A stretch of DNA of 64,000 bases from Bartonella elizabethae F9251 = ATCC 49927 (GTDB lineage: Bacteria; Pseudomonadota; Alphaproteobacteria; Rhizobiales; Rhizobiaceae): the NCBI RefSeq assembly GCF_000518165.1, contig NZ_JADB01000001.1, forward strand, positions 1 through 64,000, given 5' to 3'. Under the pieces are notes generated by a model. The model ran no database searches. It was given only the letters and a program-made list of their open reading frames with translations, and had not been told where the DNA came from. Shown piece by piece: positions 48,983-63,218 of the stretch. A program made the position numbers and the translations under genes. How positions within the stretch are numbered: position 1 is the first letter of the stretch; each line of letters begins with the position of its first letter.

Positions 48983-49735
48983 TTATAACCGAAGAAAGAG
49001 AGAATCATTAATAGGAGGCAGGAGCTGTCGTGTATTAATACACAAAGAGTTGGAGCTGAGAGGAGGTATAATGGAATAAATGGTATTATCGAGAAACTGT
49101 GTTGTTTCTCCATAAAAGGCGTTTTGTTGATTAATTTGAATCACTTGAGGAAAAAACTTTTGCACGACGAGAGGATCATGGAGTGCTGTGAGAACTGTGC
49201 GTCCTTGTTGTTGCCAGTCCGTGATCAGTGCAAGAAGGTCTTTTTGAGTATTGCGATCGATACCATTGAAAGGTTCGTCAAGCAAGATAATATCGGCATC
49301 TTGTACAATGATACGTGCAAAAAGGGCGCGTTGTAATTGCCCACCTGATAATGTTTCAAGCGAACGGTTGGTAAGTGCTGTGAGCCCAACCATTTCAAGC
49401 GCACTCTGAATCTTAGAATCATAAGGGCGCTGGTTTTTCCATAATCCACAAAAAGACCATAGTCCTGTTTTTACAAGTGTTTTCACATCAATTGGAAATG
49501 TTTGATCAATATCACATTGCTGAGAAAGATAAGCAATGCGGCTTTTTTTCGGTTTCGTAATTTTTCCCTTAAGAGGTTTAATCAATCCAGCAATGGCTTT
49601 TAGCAATGTTGATTTTCCAGCACCGTTATCACCCGTGATTGCGACCAATGAACCCGCTTTTAACTTTGCTGAAAAATCTTTGATCGCTATTCTATTCCCA
49701 TAGCCTAATGTTGTCTTTTTAAAGTGCAGATCCAT
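48983..49735 (-). CDS. znuC: Zinc/manganese ABC transporter ATPase, ZnuC type
   Basis: ATPase of 250 residues. Walker A AITGDNGAGKSTLLKAIAGL, Q-loop LSQQCDIDQTFP (the QxxxxxDxxFP pattern typical of metal-chelate ATPases), signature LSGGQLQRALFAR, Walker B DIILLDEPFNGID and H-loop VLTALHDP. First gene of the operon; its start lies 37 bases from the paired Zur-like palindromes. Confidence 0.9.
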   Translation of the reverse strand: MDLHFKKTTLGYGNRIAIKDFSAKLKAGSLVAITGDNGAGKSTLLKAIAGLIKPLKGKITKPKKSRIAYLSQQCDIDQTFPIDVKTLVKTGLWSFCGLWKNQRPYDSKIQSALEMVGLTALTNRSLETLSGGQLQRALFARIIVQDADIILLDEPFNGIDRNTQKDLLALITDWQQQGRTVLTALHDPLVVQKFFPQVIQINQQNAFYGETTQFLDNTIYSIIPPLSSNSLCINTRQLLPPINDSLFLRL

Positions 49736-49771
49736 AACTTATACCATCTTTACTTAATTATTTTAGAAACT

Positions 49772-49816
49772 ATGTAATAATATAACATTTGTCAATAAAG
49801 TGTTATATTATTACAT
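49772..49816 (-). promoter_or_regulatory. Paired Zur-box-like operators around the znuCBA promoter
   Basis: Perfect 16-base inverted repeat ATGTAATAATATAACA (49772-49787) / TGTTATATTATTACAT (49801-49816) with a 13-base spacer. Each arm is itself nearly palindromic: GTAATAATATAAC matches the alphaproteobacterial Zur-type GTTATAATATAAC at 12 of 13 positions (consensus recalled, not searched). On the minus strand the spacer holds TTGACA, a perfect -35, so one box overlaps the -10 region. This fits repression by zinc-loaded Zur. Confidence 0.65.
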
Positions 49817-49882
49817 CATTTTGAGAGTTGAATATTTTAGTGGGAAGATCGTGGACAATTCAAAATAATCGTCGAATTCTCC

Positions 49883-49919
49883 TTGACGAAAGAGAGAGAG
49901 TATATACTATATATAGTAT
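49883..49919 (+). promoter_or_regulatory. NrdR-box-like palindrome overlapping a candidate promoter
   Basis: ATACTATATATAGTAT (49904-49919) is a perfect 16-base palindrome that matches the NrdR box ACACWATATATWGTGT at 14 positions (consensus from memory). A TTGACG -35-like hexamer at 49883 puts the palindrome over the -10. It lies 500 bases upstream of nrdH, on the side facing nrdHIEF. NrdR sites usually come in pairs; I found no second copy at the usual 31-32-base spacing. Confidence 0.6.
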
Positions 49920-50301
49920 CAAAATGATTGGTGATTCTAAATAAGCACAAGAGAGGGTGTTAGTGTGTTTCGTTTGGTATCTAAGTTATTTCCAATGTTA
50001 TTGTAAAAGTTTATTGAGCAAGGGTGTAGCGATATATATTCTTGCCAAGATGTCTCTTTTGGAATGATTCCCTTTCATTTTTGTAATTGATTTTTGCCGT
50101 AAAAGAGTAAAACAGAACTCTTGAAAACGGTGGTTTAGAACGTTAGTTTTTAGACAGCAGGAGGGAATTGTTTTCTAAGCAAAAGATTGTTTTATAACTG
50201 GGGGAATCCCATTTAAGTTGTGGAATAATTGCTTATTTTCATCATAGTCTTTGAATTTATTTGATGAGAGATTCTGTTATGTTCAGAAATCTGTGTGCTG
50301 T

Positions 50302-50331
50302 TTGAAAATAACCACACATTTTGCGTACAAT
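50302..50331 (+). promoter_or_regulatory. Candidate sigma-70 promoter proximal to nrdH
   Basis: TTGAAA (50302-50307), 18 bases, TACAAT (50326-50331), about 88 bases before nrdH. It is the best promoter match close to the operon. Confidence 0.4.
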
Positions 50332-50418
50332 TTCTGTTGTTTGTTATTCTTGAGTATTTAAAATTATTAGATTAACTCTTTTAGAGTTGATTGTTTTGAA
50401 TTGTGAAAGTTGAAGAAA

Positions 50419-50643
50419 ATGTCGATCACTATTTATAGCAAACCATCTTGTGTCCAGTGTGATGCTACACGCCGCGCTTTTGACGCAAAAGGCATTCATT
50501 ATCGGGTTGTTGATATTTCCTGTGATGAACAAGCATACAGTTTTGTTCAATCTCTTGGGTATCGCCAAGTTCCTGTCGTTGTTTGTGGTGAGAATCATTG
50601 GTCTGGTTTTAGACCAGATATGATTAGTGGTCTTTGTGCTTAA
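50419..50643 (+). CDS. nrdH: Glutaredoxin-like protein NrdH
   Basis: Small redoxin of 74 residues that reduces the class Ib ribonucleotide reductase. Active site CVQC ([15 protein letters not shown]) and the NrdH-specific C-terminal segment [15 protein letters not shown] 50419 is used; a TTG nine bases upstream is in frame. Its stop overlaps the nrdI start (TAATG). First gene of nrdHIEF. Confidence 0.94.
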   Translation: MSITIYSKPSCVQCDATRRAFDAKGIHYRVVDISCDEQAYSFVQSLGYRQVPVVVCGENHWSGFRPDMISGLCA

Positions 50644-51022
50644 TGGGGCTTATTGTTTATTATTCGAGTGCAACGGGTAATACAGAACATTTTGTCTCGC
50701 AGCTTGGTCAACGACTCTTCAAAATTGATAAAAGGAAACCCTCTGCATTAGTTGGTGAGCCTTATATCCTAGTTGTTCCTACATATGCAGATGGAGAAGG
50801 AAGAGGGGCGGTGCCGAAAGCCGTGATTCATTTTCTTAATGAAGTTGAGAATCGCAAGTTAATTCGTGGTGTCATTGGCGGTGGGAATCGTAATTTTGGT
50901 CGCTATTATAATTTAGCCAGTAAGATCATTGCTGAAAAATGTTGTGTCCCTTGCCTTTATCGTTTTGAGCTGCGTGGAACGGATGAAGACGTTCTTTGTG
51001 TAAAAAAGGGATTGGAAAGATT

Positions 51023-51041
<19 letters not shown>
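50643..51041 (+). CDS. nrdI: Flavodoxin-like protein NrdI
   Basis: FMN protein that supplies the oxidant for assembling the dimanganese-tyrosyl radical cofactor of NrdF. Flavin loop [13 protein letters not shown]; later [22 protein letters not shown] and [17 protein letters not shown], which are NrdI signatures. ATG 50643 shares its first base with the nrdH stop. It overlaps nrdE by about 19 bases. Confidence 0.94.
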
Positions 51042-55018
<3,977 letters not shown>

Positions 55019-55022
<4 letters not shown>

Positions 55023-56095
55023 TGATTATCCATTTCCATGAGAAGTGTTGTTTGATGATCTGAGATGAGTGCATGAATAAGCTCATCAAGATCTCCTTCC
55101 AAAATTCGATCAAGCTTATAAAGGGTTAGATTAATACGGTGATCCGTGACGCGTCCTTGTGGAAAATTATAGGTACGAATACGTTCTGAACGATCACCGG
55201 AACCAACTTGGTTTTTACGAGAAGCTGAACGTTCACTTTCCACTTTTTGTCGTTCGATGTCGAACAAACGTGCCCGTAAAATTTGAAGGGCTCGTGCTCG
55301 GTTTTGATGTTGTGATTTTTCTGCTTGTACCACCATAATTCCTGTTGGAATATGCGTGATACGAACAGCTGAATCCGTTGTATTGACATGCTGTCCTCCT
55401 GCTCCAGATGCACGCATTGTATCAATACGAATATCTTCAGGACGAATATTAATATCAATTTCCTCAGCTTCTGGAAGCACTGCAACAGTAGCAGCTGATG
55501 TATGGATACGTCCTCCGGTCTCTGTTTCAGGAATGCGTTGCACACGATGGACACCTGATTCATATTTCAATTTAGAAAAGACACCTTTGCCTGAGATGGT
55601 CGCAATAATCTCTTTATATCCGCCAACTTCCCCCTCACTGAGTGAAATAACCTCTACTTTCCAATGATGAGCATGAGCATAACGTTCATACATACGGAAA
55701 AGATCACCGGAAAAAAGTGCTGCTTCTGATCCACCCGTTCCTGCTCGAATTTCAACAATAGCGCTTTTTTCATCAGCAACATCTTTAGGCAAAAGAAGAA
55801 TCTGGAGTTCTTTTTCTAGGTGTTCTACCTTTTTATATAACGATGGGAGTTCTTCTTGGGCCAGATGACGCATCTCTATATCTGTTTGTTTATCGTTGAT
55901 AATCGTTTCTAATTCTCTAATCTCTGCGTAAAGAGCATTTAATGCGCGTATAGAGGCAATAACAGGTTGTAGTTCTGCATATTCAGAAGCTAATTTGACA
56001 TATGTTTCAGCATTTGGATTGGCTGTCATTTGGCTTTCAATTATTTCAAAGCGCTTTTCAAGTTGTTTTATGCGATCTTGTGGCAAAGAAACCAT
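55019..56095 (-). CDS. prfA: Peptide chain release factor 1 PrfA
   Basis: Terminates translation at UAA and UAG. GGQ motif in [25 protein letters not shown], the stop-codon reading PAT-type anticodon tripeptide in [23 protein letters not shown] (PET here), and the C-terminal [25 protein letters not shown]. Length 358 fits RF1. Operon with prmC. Confidence 0.96.
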
Positions 56096-56314
56096 GATAA
56101 TATTGGCCTAATTTTTCATAATACAATTTTTTATAATATCTTATTGCAATGCTTTTTTGTTAGAACACTGGCAACGAATTACCGTAGTATAGCATCATAC
56201 AAAAAGCGGTAATAAAGTAGAAAAACTTTTTTGCCAATGAAAACTATTCTATTTTCAAGTGAAATTTTTATAAAACCCGATTTGTTTGAGATATCTCCAT
56301 CTCATGATATAGGA

Positions 56315-56740
56315 TCATTTCTTTAAGAGTTTTTTTCCGTAAAGTTCAAGACGGTGATGAATAATATCATAGCCAAGGGATTTTGCAATTTCCTCTTGCA
56401 ATTTTTCAATAACATCAGAATGAAATTCAATAACTTGTCCTGTTTCTATATCAATGAGATGATCATGATGTTGCCCATCGGCTTGCTCAAAACGAGAAGG
56501 TCCACCACTAAAGGTATGACGGTGAATTGTTCCATTTACTTCCAACGTTTTCATGGTTCGATAAACTGTTGAGAGCGAAATACTCGAATCTATTTTGTTT
56601 GCACGCTGAAAAATTTCACATGCATTGGGATGATCGTTTGTATCAGCCAAAATATCAAGAATAACACGCCGCTGGCGCGTTACTCTTAGACCAGCTGCGC
56701 GTAATTCTTGTTCATAGTTTCGCTTTTTATTCATCTTCAT
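56315..56740 (-). CDS. fur: Ferric uptake regulator family protein Fur
   Basis: Metal-sensing repressor of about 141 residues. Winged-helix DNA-binding part: [57 protein letters not shown]. Metal-binding and dimer part: [51 protein letters not shown]-like end without the CxxC zinc site (ends GKKLLKK). The lack of cysteine pairs is common in alphaproteobacterial Fur/Mur, which may sense manganese or iron. Start at ATG 56740; ATG 56767 would overlap secA by 17 bases. Possibly cotranscribed with secA (10-base gap). Confidence 0.9.
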   Translation of the reverse strand: MKMNKKRNYEQELRAAGLRVTRQRRVILDILADTNDHPNACEIFQRANKIDSSISLSTVYRTMKTLEVNGTIHRHTFSGGPSRFEQADGQHHDHLIDIETGQVIEFHSDVIEKLQEEIAKSLGYDIIHHRLELYGKKLLKK

Positions 56741-56750
56741 TGTTTGCTTT

Positions 56751-59468
56751 TCAAACAAAGGCTCCATGACAGTGTTTGTATTTTTTCTCTGAACCGCAAG
56801 GGCAACGTTCATTGCGTCCAACTTTTCCCCATGTTGTTACATCATTGGGGTCACGGTCTTGTGGATTAACAAACCTATTTTCTTGTGCTCGTGCCCATAA
56901 GGGGGAACCATTTCCTTGATTTTGATCATTAAAGACAGAAGAATCAGCACCAGTTTGTTCAGGCATGACCGGTTCGGTAGGTTGTTGAATAATTTCAAAG
57001 CGCATAAGTTTAGAAGTGACAATCCGGCGCAAATTTCTCAACATACCTTGAAAGAGCTCAAAAGATTCTGTTTTATATTCATTGAGTGGATCTCGCTGCG
57101 CATAACCACGAAAACCCACAACAGAACGTAAATGATCTAAACTGACCAGATGTTCACGCCATAACGTGTCAATGGTTTCGAGCAATACTGCTTTGTGAAA
57201 ATAAGCCATAACCTCTGGAGAGTAGCGTTCAGTACGCTCATTTTCGAGTTTTGTAACAGCATCTGAGATACGCTCTAAAATTTGTTCTTCGGCAATTCCA
57301 TCTTCTTTTGCCCATTCTTGCACAGGAAGTTCAAGATTAAAGAGCTCTTGAATCTCCTCTTCGAGAGTTTTTACATCCCATTTTTCAGAATATGTTCCTG
57401 ATGGAATATAAGTCTCTACCAGATCTTCCACAACTTCATCGCGCATTTCATGGATCATTTCTGATAAATCGTCCGCATTCATGATCTCCATACGCTGTTC
57501 AAAAATAACCTTGCGTTGATCATTCATGACATCATCATATTTTAGCAGATTTTTACGAATTTCAAAGTTTCGTGCTTCAACCTTTTTTTGTGCTTTTTCA
57601 AGAGCTTTATTAATCCACGGATGGATAATAGCTTCATTTTCTTTCAATCCAAGTTTCTGTAGCATGCTATCCATACGGTTGGAGCCGAAGATACGCATAA
57701 GATCATCTTGAAGAGAAAGAAAGAATTTTGAGCGACCAGGATCGCCTTGGCGACCAGAACGCCCACGAAGCTGATTATCAATACGACGGCTTTCATGGCG
57801 TTCAGTCGCAATAACGTAAAGTCCCCCAGCCGCTAAAGCCTCTTCTTTAAGTTGTTTGACATCTTTTTTGATTTCTTCAATTTTAGCGGTTCGCTCTGGC
57901 CCTTCGGGGATATCGTGTAATTCTTGTCGGATGCGCATTTCAACATTACCACCAAGCTGTATATCTGTACCGCGTCCTGCCATGTTGGTTGCGATGGTAA
58001 GAGCACCAGGAACACCTGCTTGCGCTATGATGTATGCTTCTTGCTCGTGATAGCGAGCATTTAAGACTCTAAAATCGGTAATACCCTCTTTTCGCAAACG
58101 TTCTGCCAATTGTTCTGACTTTTCAATAGAGGTTGTTCCAACAAGAATAGGCTGTTTTTTTTCGTGCGCTTGACGGATATTACGTACAATCGCCCGATAT
58201 TTCTCTTCTGCTGTTCGATAAATTTCATCGTCTTCATCAAGACGTTGTACTGGCAAATTGGTTGGAACTTCAACAACGTCAAGACCATAAATATTTCTGA
58301 ATTCTTCGGCTTCTGTTGTTGCAGTTCCAGTCATTCCAGATAATTTTCTATACATGCGGAAATAATTTTGGAAAGTGATGGAAGCAAGTGTCTGATTTTC
58401 TGGTTGAATAGCAACATGTTCTTTAGCTTCCAACGCTTGATGCAGTCCCTCAGAATAACGTCGTCCAGGCATCATACGACCTGTAAATTCATCAATGATC
58501 ACAATTTCATCATTGCGAACAATGTAATCTTTATCGCGAACAAAGAGTTTATGGGCTTTTAGAGCATTATTAACATGATGAACGATAGCGACATTTTCTA
58601 TGTCGTAAAGACTTTCACCTTTAAGATACCCAGCTTGTTCGAGCATTTTTTCAATTTTTTCAGTACCAACTTCGGTAAAGGTTGTTGTTTTTTGTTTTTC
58701 ATCTATTTCATAGTCTTCTGGCGTTAAGGCAGGAATAAATGTGTCAATAAGGTTATAAAAGTCTGTACGATCTTCTAGAGGACCAGAAATAATAAGGGGT
58801 GTACGCGCTTCATCAATGAGGATAGAATCCACTTCATCGACAATTGCATAGTGGTGCCCACGTTGAACCATTTGACTATGATCGAAAGCCATATTATCAC
58901 GTAAATAATCAAAACCTAGTTCATTATTTGTCGCATAGGTGATGTCACATGCATAGGCTGCTCTACGGGCATCGCTATCAAGATCATGAAGAATGACACC
59001 CGTTGTAAGCCCAAGAAAACTAAAAATTTTTCCCATTGTTTCAGCATCACGACTGGCAAGATAATCGTTTACTGTCACAACATGAACGCCTTTACCTTCC
59101 AATGCATTGAGATAAATTGGTAGAGTGGCCATTAATGTTTTACCTTCACCGGTACGCATTTCAGCTATGCCACAGTTGTGAAGGACCATTCCACCAATAA
59201 GTTGTACGTCAAAAGGACGCATATCATAAACACGTTTTGCGGCTTCACGAACCGTTGCAAACGCTTCTGGTAAGAGTAAATCAACACTTTCACCTTCACT
59301 AAGACGTTTACGAAAGACTTCTGTCTTTTGGCAAAGCTGCTCATCGCTTAATTTTACAAATTGTTCTTCCAAAGCATTAATTTGTGCAACTTTTTGGCGG
59401 AGTGCTTTGAGACGTCTCTCATGAGCTGAACCAAAAAATTTACGTGCAAAAACACTTAAACTGACCAT
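56751..59468 (-). CDS. secA: Preprotein translocase ATPase SecA
   Basis: Motor of the Sec pathway, 905 residues. Walker A in [39 protein letters not shown] (Walker B), [24 protein letters not shown] and the helical scaffold/wing [26 protein letters not shown]. The C-terminal SEC-C zinc motif [14 protein letters not shown] is complete, so it can bind SecB. It serves the exported proteins in this window. Confidence 0.97.
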   Translation of the reverse strand: MVSLSVFARKFFGSAHERRLKALRQKVAQINALEEQFVKLSDEQLCQKTEVFRKRLSEGESVDLLLPEAFATVREAAKRVYDMRPFDVQLIGGMVLHNCGIAEMRTGEGKTLMATLPIYLNALEGKGVHVVTVNDYLASRDAETMGKIFSFLGLTTGVILHDLDSDARRAAYACDITYATNNELGFDYLRDNMAFDHSQMVQRGHHYAIVDEVDSILIDEARTPLIISGPLEDRTDFYNLIDTFIPALTPEDYEIDEKQKTTTFTEVGTEKIEKMLEQAGYLKGESLYDIENVAIVHHVNNALKAHKLFVRDKDYIVRNDEIVIIDEFTGRMMPGRRYSEGLHQALEAKEHVAIQPENQTLASITFQNYFRMYRKLSGMTGTATTEAEEFRNIYGLDVVEVPTNLPVQRLDEDDEIYRTAEEKYRAIVRNIRQAHEKKQPILVGTTSIEKSEQLAERLRKEGITDFRVLNARYHEQEAYIIAQAGVPGALTIATNMAGRGTDIQLGGNVEMRIRQELHDIPEGPERTAKIEEIKKDVKQLKEEALAAGGLYVIATERHESRRIDNQLRGRSGRQGDPGRSKFFLSLQDDLMRIFGSNRMDSMLQKLGLKENEAIIHPWINKALEKAQKKVEARNFEIRKNLLKYDDVMNDQRKVIFEQRMEIMNADDLSEMIHEMRDEVVEDLVETYIPSGTYSEKWDVKTLEEEIQELFNLELPVQEWAKEDGIAEEQILERISDAVTKLENERTERYSPEVMAYFHKAVLLETIDTLWREHLVSLDHLRSVVGFRGYAQRDPLNEYKTESFELFQGMLRNLRRIVTSKLMRFEIIQQPTEPVMPEQTGADSSVFNDQNQGNGSPLWARAQENRFVNPQDRDPNDVTTWGKVGRNERCPCGSEKKYKHCHGAFV

Positions 59469-59891
59469 CTCTGGCCCTTTCTTTTAATTGTTGTCACTCT
59501 TATTGGGAAATTCATATGATCTCCCCATGTTCCACATTTTCTTTAAGTCTTCTGATATCATGAAATGCAGATGGTACCATTATACTTGCCGGTGTGCAAT
59601 TTTTCACTTTAAATTGTAGAGTAGAGATAAGAGGCCAAGGGCGCTATGTCAACTTTAGGTATGTTATTTAACAGATACAATACAAAGTAATTTAATATAC
59701 AATATGCCATTTTTTCCATTATCATGTTTTTTATTTGTGTTAGATAGGGTTGAAGAAACCGAGATAGAAGGGCAATTTTATACTTTTTAAAATAAAATTA
59801 CTGATTTATTTCTCTCTGTTTAAAGATTAAAGTGTTATGGTAAAGAAAATTGGAATCTTGAACCTGCCTTGCATTTTTAAGGAGTATATTT
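59469..59891. other. Divergent promoter region secA / parvulin gene, 423 bases
   Basis: Two genes face away from each other here. AT-rich; no RNA gene recognised and no SecM-like leader seen. AAGGAG lies before the plus-strand gene. Confidence 0.4.
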
Positions 59892-60845
59892 ATGAAATTT
59901 AACTTTATCACGCTGTTTTTAGCATCAACTTTATTGGCAAGTACAAGTTTAGGGGTGAGGGCCCAAGAAGGTGCGAATTCATCGTCGAATGATTTAAAGA
60001 CTTTGGAGAAAGCTTCTGAAAAAGCCGTTTCTCCTTCTCATGTTATGGCTGTTATTGATGGAAAGGATATTACAGCAGGACAATTGGATGAGTTAGCACT
60101 TGAAATAAATCCTAATTTAGCCCGTTTTCCTGATGAACAACGCCGTGTTATGGTCTTAAAAGCTTATTTGGATATGCAGGCACTTGCAAAAGCAGCCAAA
60201 AGCAAAGGTCTTGATAAGACAGAAGCTTACGATAAACGAATGGCAGTTATGCGTGACAATGTGCTCCAACAGCTTTATTTTAAACAGGCGATTGTTGACA
60301 AAATCTCGGATACTGATTTGGAAGTTCTTTATAAGCAAGAAATCGCTGCTTTACCTAAAGAAGATGAAGTTAAAGCTCGTCATATTTTGGTCAAAACCAG
60401 AAAAGAAGCAGAAGCTATCATTAAGCATTTAAATAAAGGAGAAGATTTTGAAGAGATTGCCAAGAAAAGTTCAACAGATGGTTCCGCTGCTGTTGGGGGT
60501 GATCTTGGTTATTTTAGTCATGGTCAAATGGTTAAGCCTTTTGAAGATGCAGCATTTGGTTTGAAAGTTGGCGAATACACGAAACAACCCGTTGAAAGTC
60601 CTTTTGGTTGGCATATTATTAAATTAGAAGATCGTCGTGTAAAACAGCCTCCTGCATTTGATGATGTTAAAGAGATGTTGCGCACACAGTTGATAAAAAA
60701 GCGCTATCAAGAACTCATTGTTGATTTGCGTAGCAAGATAGATGTGAAATATCCTGATCCTAATGTTACAAAAATCATGGAATCGCTTAATCAAAATGGA
60801 ACGCTGCTTCCCGATGAGACATCCGACGAAGAAGATACCGAATAA
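59892..60845 (+). CDS. Parvulin-type peptidyl-prolyl cis-trans isomerase, periplasmic
   Basis: Exported foldase of 317 residues. Signal peptide ends near LGVRAQ. A SurA/PrsA-like N-terminal helical region (50-150) is followed by the parvulin domain VKARHILVKTRKEAEAIIKHLNKGEDFEEIAKKSSTDGSAAVGGDLGYFSHGQMVKPFEDAAFGLKVGEYTKQPVESPFGWHIIKLEDRR, complete. The C-terminus is acidic (DETSDEEDTE). It assists folding of outer-membrane or secreted proteins; it resembles Brucella and Bartonella PpiC proteins. AAGGAG precedes the ATG. Confidence 0.92.
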   Translation: MKFNFITLFLASTLLASTSLGVRAQEGANSSSNDLKTLEKASEKAVSPSHVMAVIDGKDITAGQLDELALEINPNLARFPDEQRRVMVLKAYLDMQALAKAAKSKGLDKTEAYDKRMAVMRDNVLQQLYFKQAIVDKISDTDLEVLYKQEIAALPKEDEVKARHILVKTRKEAEAIIKHLNKGEDFEEIAKKSSTDGSAAVGGDLGYFSHGQMVKPFEDAAFGLKVGEYTKQPVESPFGWHIIKLEDRRVKQPPAFDDVKEMLRTQLIKKRYQELIVDLRSKIDVKYPDPNVTKIMESLNQNGTLLPDETSDEEDTE

Positions 60846-60862
60846 CGAGAAAAAATAAATAG

Positions 60863-60935
60863 ATAGCCTCTTTAATAGAGAGTTCGCTAGGTTCGTTTTT
60901 TCAAAAAAACCTAGCAGTTTTCTATAAGAGGTTAT
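60863..60935 (+). terminator. Nested double hairpin between the parvulin gene and argJ
   Basis: Inner stem GCTAGGTT (60886-60893) / AACCTAGC (60908-60915), with T-run and A-run in the loop; outer stem ATAGCCTCTT (60863-60872) / AAGAGGTTAT (60926-60935, one G-U pair). The complete structure spans 73 bases, more than a simple terminator needs. Confidence 0.65.
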
Positions 60936-60976
60936 TAATCTGTAGTCATTTTATTTGTTTTTATAGAAAGCATAGT

Positions 60977-62209
60977 GTGGTTTTTAAAATATCTCCTTTG
61001 AAACCCCAAAATATCCAAGAGCTTTCCCCATTATCTGGTGTACGGATAGCAACAGCTAAAGCTGGGATTAAATATAAAGATCGTACAGATCTCCTTTTTA
61101 TTGTATTCGATAAACCAGTGAGTGTGGCAGGTGTTTTCACACGTTCAAAATGTCCATCTGCCCCTGTAGAGCATTGTCGTGCATCGCTTCCCCATGGGGT
61201 TGCGAGGGGTGTTGTTGTGAATTCTGGAAATGCAAATGCTTTTACGGGGAGTAAAGGAAAGAACACAACCAATGAAATCATCTGTGCAGCAGCTGACACT
61301 TTAAAGGTAAGAGAAAATGAAATTTTTATAGCTTCTACAGGTGTTATTGGTGAGCCAATGGATGCTTCAGGTATTGTAAATCTTTTACCAGGTATGGCAG
61401 AGACAGCAGAAGAGGGAAATTGGTTGGAAGCTGCAAAAGCCATCATGACAACCGATACATTTCCAAAACTTGCGACGCATACCTTTGATTGTGGGGGGGC
61501 GAATGTTACCATTCATGGAATTGCAAAAGGTGCTGGGATGATTGCCCCCGATATGGCAACAATGCTCTCGTTTGTGGTCAGTGATGCGACTATTTCTTCC
61601 GAGATGCTTCAATCCATGTTATCAGAGGCTGTTGAGGGTTCTTTCAATTCGATTACTGTCGATAGCGATACTTCGACATCAGATACGCTTATGTTGTTTG
61701 CGACAGGAAAAGAAAACTTTCCTCCTCTTACCCAGAGGGCTGATCCACGTTATGGTGTTTTTGTGAAACAATTGAGTGAACTTCTGCATGAACTTGCACT
61801 CCAAGTTGTTTGTGATGGAGAAGGTGCGCGTCATTTAATTGAAGTGAATGTGAGTGGTGCTACAACAAACAATGCAGCGAAAACGATTGCTTTATCCATT
61901 GCAAATTCACCGCTTGTAAAAACGGCTATTGCCGGTGAAGATGCCAACTGGGGGCGAGTCGTTATGGCGGTTGGAAAGGCCGGTGTTGAAGTGGATCGTG
62001 ATCTGTTGACGATTTGGTTTGGGGAATATCGCTTAGCTGTCAATGGTGAACGAGACCCTAACTATTGCGAAGAAGCAATAGCCGCTTATATGCGAGGTAA
62101 ACACATCACAATTCGTGTTGATATTGGTTTGGGCGCTGGTAAGGCGACGGTTTGGTCTTGCGATTTGACCAAGGAATACGTTATGATCAATGGCGATTAC
62201 AGAAGTTAA
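60977..62209 (+). CDS. argJ: Bifunctional ornithine acetyltransferase / N-acetylglutamate synthase ArgJ
   Basis: Transfers acetyl between acetylornithine and glutamate in arginine synthesis. Self-cleaving precursor: the cleavage site is ahead of the nucleophilic threonine in [16 protein letters not shown]. Other motifs: [74 protein letters not shown] start at 60977; 410 residues, as usual. No other arg gene lies in the window. Confidence 0.95.
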   Translation: MVFKISPLKPQNIQELSPLSGVRIATAKAGIKYKDRTDLLFIVFDKPVSVAGVFTRSKCPSAPVEHCRASLPHGVARGVVVNSGNANAFTGSKGKNTTNEIICAAADTLKVRENEIFIASTGVIGEPMDASGIVNLLPGMAETAEEGNWLEAAKAIMTTDTFPKLATHTFDCGGANVTIHGIAKGAGMIAPDMATMLSFVVSDATISSEMLQSMLSEAVEGSFNSITVDSDTSTSDTLMLFATGKENFPPLTQRADPRYGVFVKQLSELLHELALQVVCDGEGARHLIEVNVSGATTNNAAKTIALSIANSPLVKTAIAGEDANWGRVVMAVGKAGVEVDRDLLTIWFGEYRLAVNGERDPNYCEEAIAAYMRGKHITIRVDIGLGAGKATVWSCDLTKEYVMINGDYRS

Positions 62210-62330
62210 TGGATGCACGTTCTTTACATATAACGGCCTATTATTAAAAAAAAGAGAATGAGATATATGAATTCTTTTTGAGGTAAGTGAATATGATAAA
62301 GAGATAATTATATTCTCATTGGAGAGCGAT

Positions 62331-62744
62331 ATGGGTATAAAAAATTCCCTTCTTCTTGTTGTTGCTTGCGCATTGTTAGATCAAAATAATCGTGTTTTGC
62401 TTACCAAGCGTCCTGAAGGAAAATCGCTGGCTGGTTTATGGGAGTTTCCTGGTGGAAAGGTTGAACATGGTGAAACTCCAGAAATCTCATTGATTCGTGA
62501 ACTAGAAGAAGAGATTGGCGTGTATGTTCGGGTGGATAATTTACACCCTTTAACGTTTGCGAGCCATAGCTATGCGACATTTCATCTCCTAATGCCGTTG
62601 TATCTTTGTCGTCATTATGAAGGTGTTGCTCAAGGACGAGAAGGGCAAAATTTAAAATGGGTTTTTATGAATGATCTTGAGAGATATCCTATGCCTGATG
62701 CTGATAAACCATTGGTTCAGGTATTAAAAAATCATCTTCTTTAA
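62331..62744 (+). CDS. mutT: 8-oxo-dGTP diphosphatase MutT-type Nudix hydrolase
   Basis: Removes oxidised nucleotides from the pool. Nudix box GGKVEHGETPEISLIRELEEEIG with all key residues; VVACALLDQNNRVLLTKRPEGKSLAGLWEFPGG matches MutT. ATG 62331 has GGAG seven bases upstream; a TTG at 62319 is in frame. 137 residues. It follows argJ at about 120 bases. Confidence 0.92.
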   Translation: MGIKNSLLLVVACALLDQNNRVLLTKRPEGKSLAGLWEFPGGKVEHGETPEISLIRELEEEIGVYVRVDNLHPLTFASHSYATFHLLMPLYLCRHYEGVAQGREGQNLKWVFMNDLERYPMPDADKPLVQVLKNHLL

Positions 62745-63218
62745 TGAGTATAAGAAGAAAATATTGTTTAAATATAAGTATTTATTTATAATTTTTCATA
62801 TTAGATGGAAAAGCTTATAATGATCGCTTTGCATGCTTCAGAAGCATAAAATGGTGCCAGATAATGGATTTATACTTTTTATGCGTATTGTTGTGAGTTG
62901 AGCTTTGGGGTGCTAAGAGATATCAGGGGTATTTATTTCATAAGATATCGATGATAGGAAAAATCAAAAGACTCTTTAGAAGAAAATTCTTTGAGCTTGT
63001 CATGAGAGATTATTTTACATGTTCAAGACTTTAAGTATTATCGTAATACATTTAATATAATAACATATTGTTTTATCATCATAAATTACCCTTTTTCTCT
63101 TGAATGTACAAAGAGTGGTGTGTAATTTGAAAAACAATTTTAAAACACATAAAACATACGACTAATGAACGATTAAATATAAAAAACATTCAATGATTTG
63201 TTTTTTATAGGAAAGGGA
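62745..63218. other. Gene-free convergent gap, 474 bases
   Basis: Lies between mutT and the NlpC/P60 gene, which converge. Very AT-rich; no terminator, RNA or ORF that I can support. Confidence 0.4.

Larger units (their letters stand above)
49817..50418. other. Intergenic region between the znu operators and nrdH, about 600 bases
   Basis: Holds an NrdR-box-like palindrome (49904-49919), a 13-codon frame at 49963-50004 (GTG start, weak ribosome binding site) and a candidate promoter at 50302-50331. No tRNA, B12 box or recognisable riboswitch was seen. Confidence 0.45.

Noticed and set aside
49963-50004. 13-codon leader peptide candidate upstream of nrdH
   Set aside because: GTG start with only a weak ribosome binding site and no codon pattern typical of attenuator peptides.
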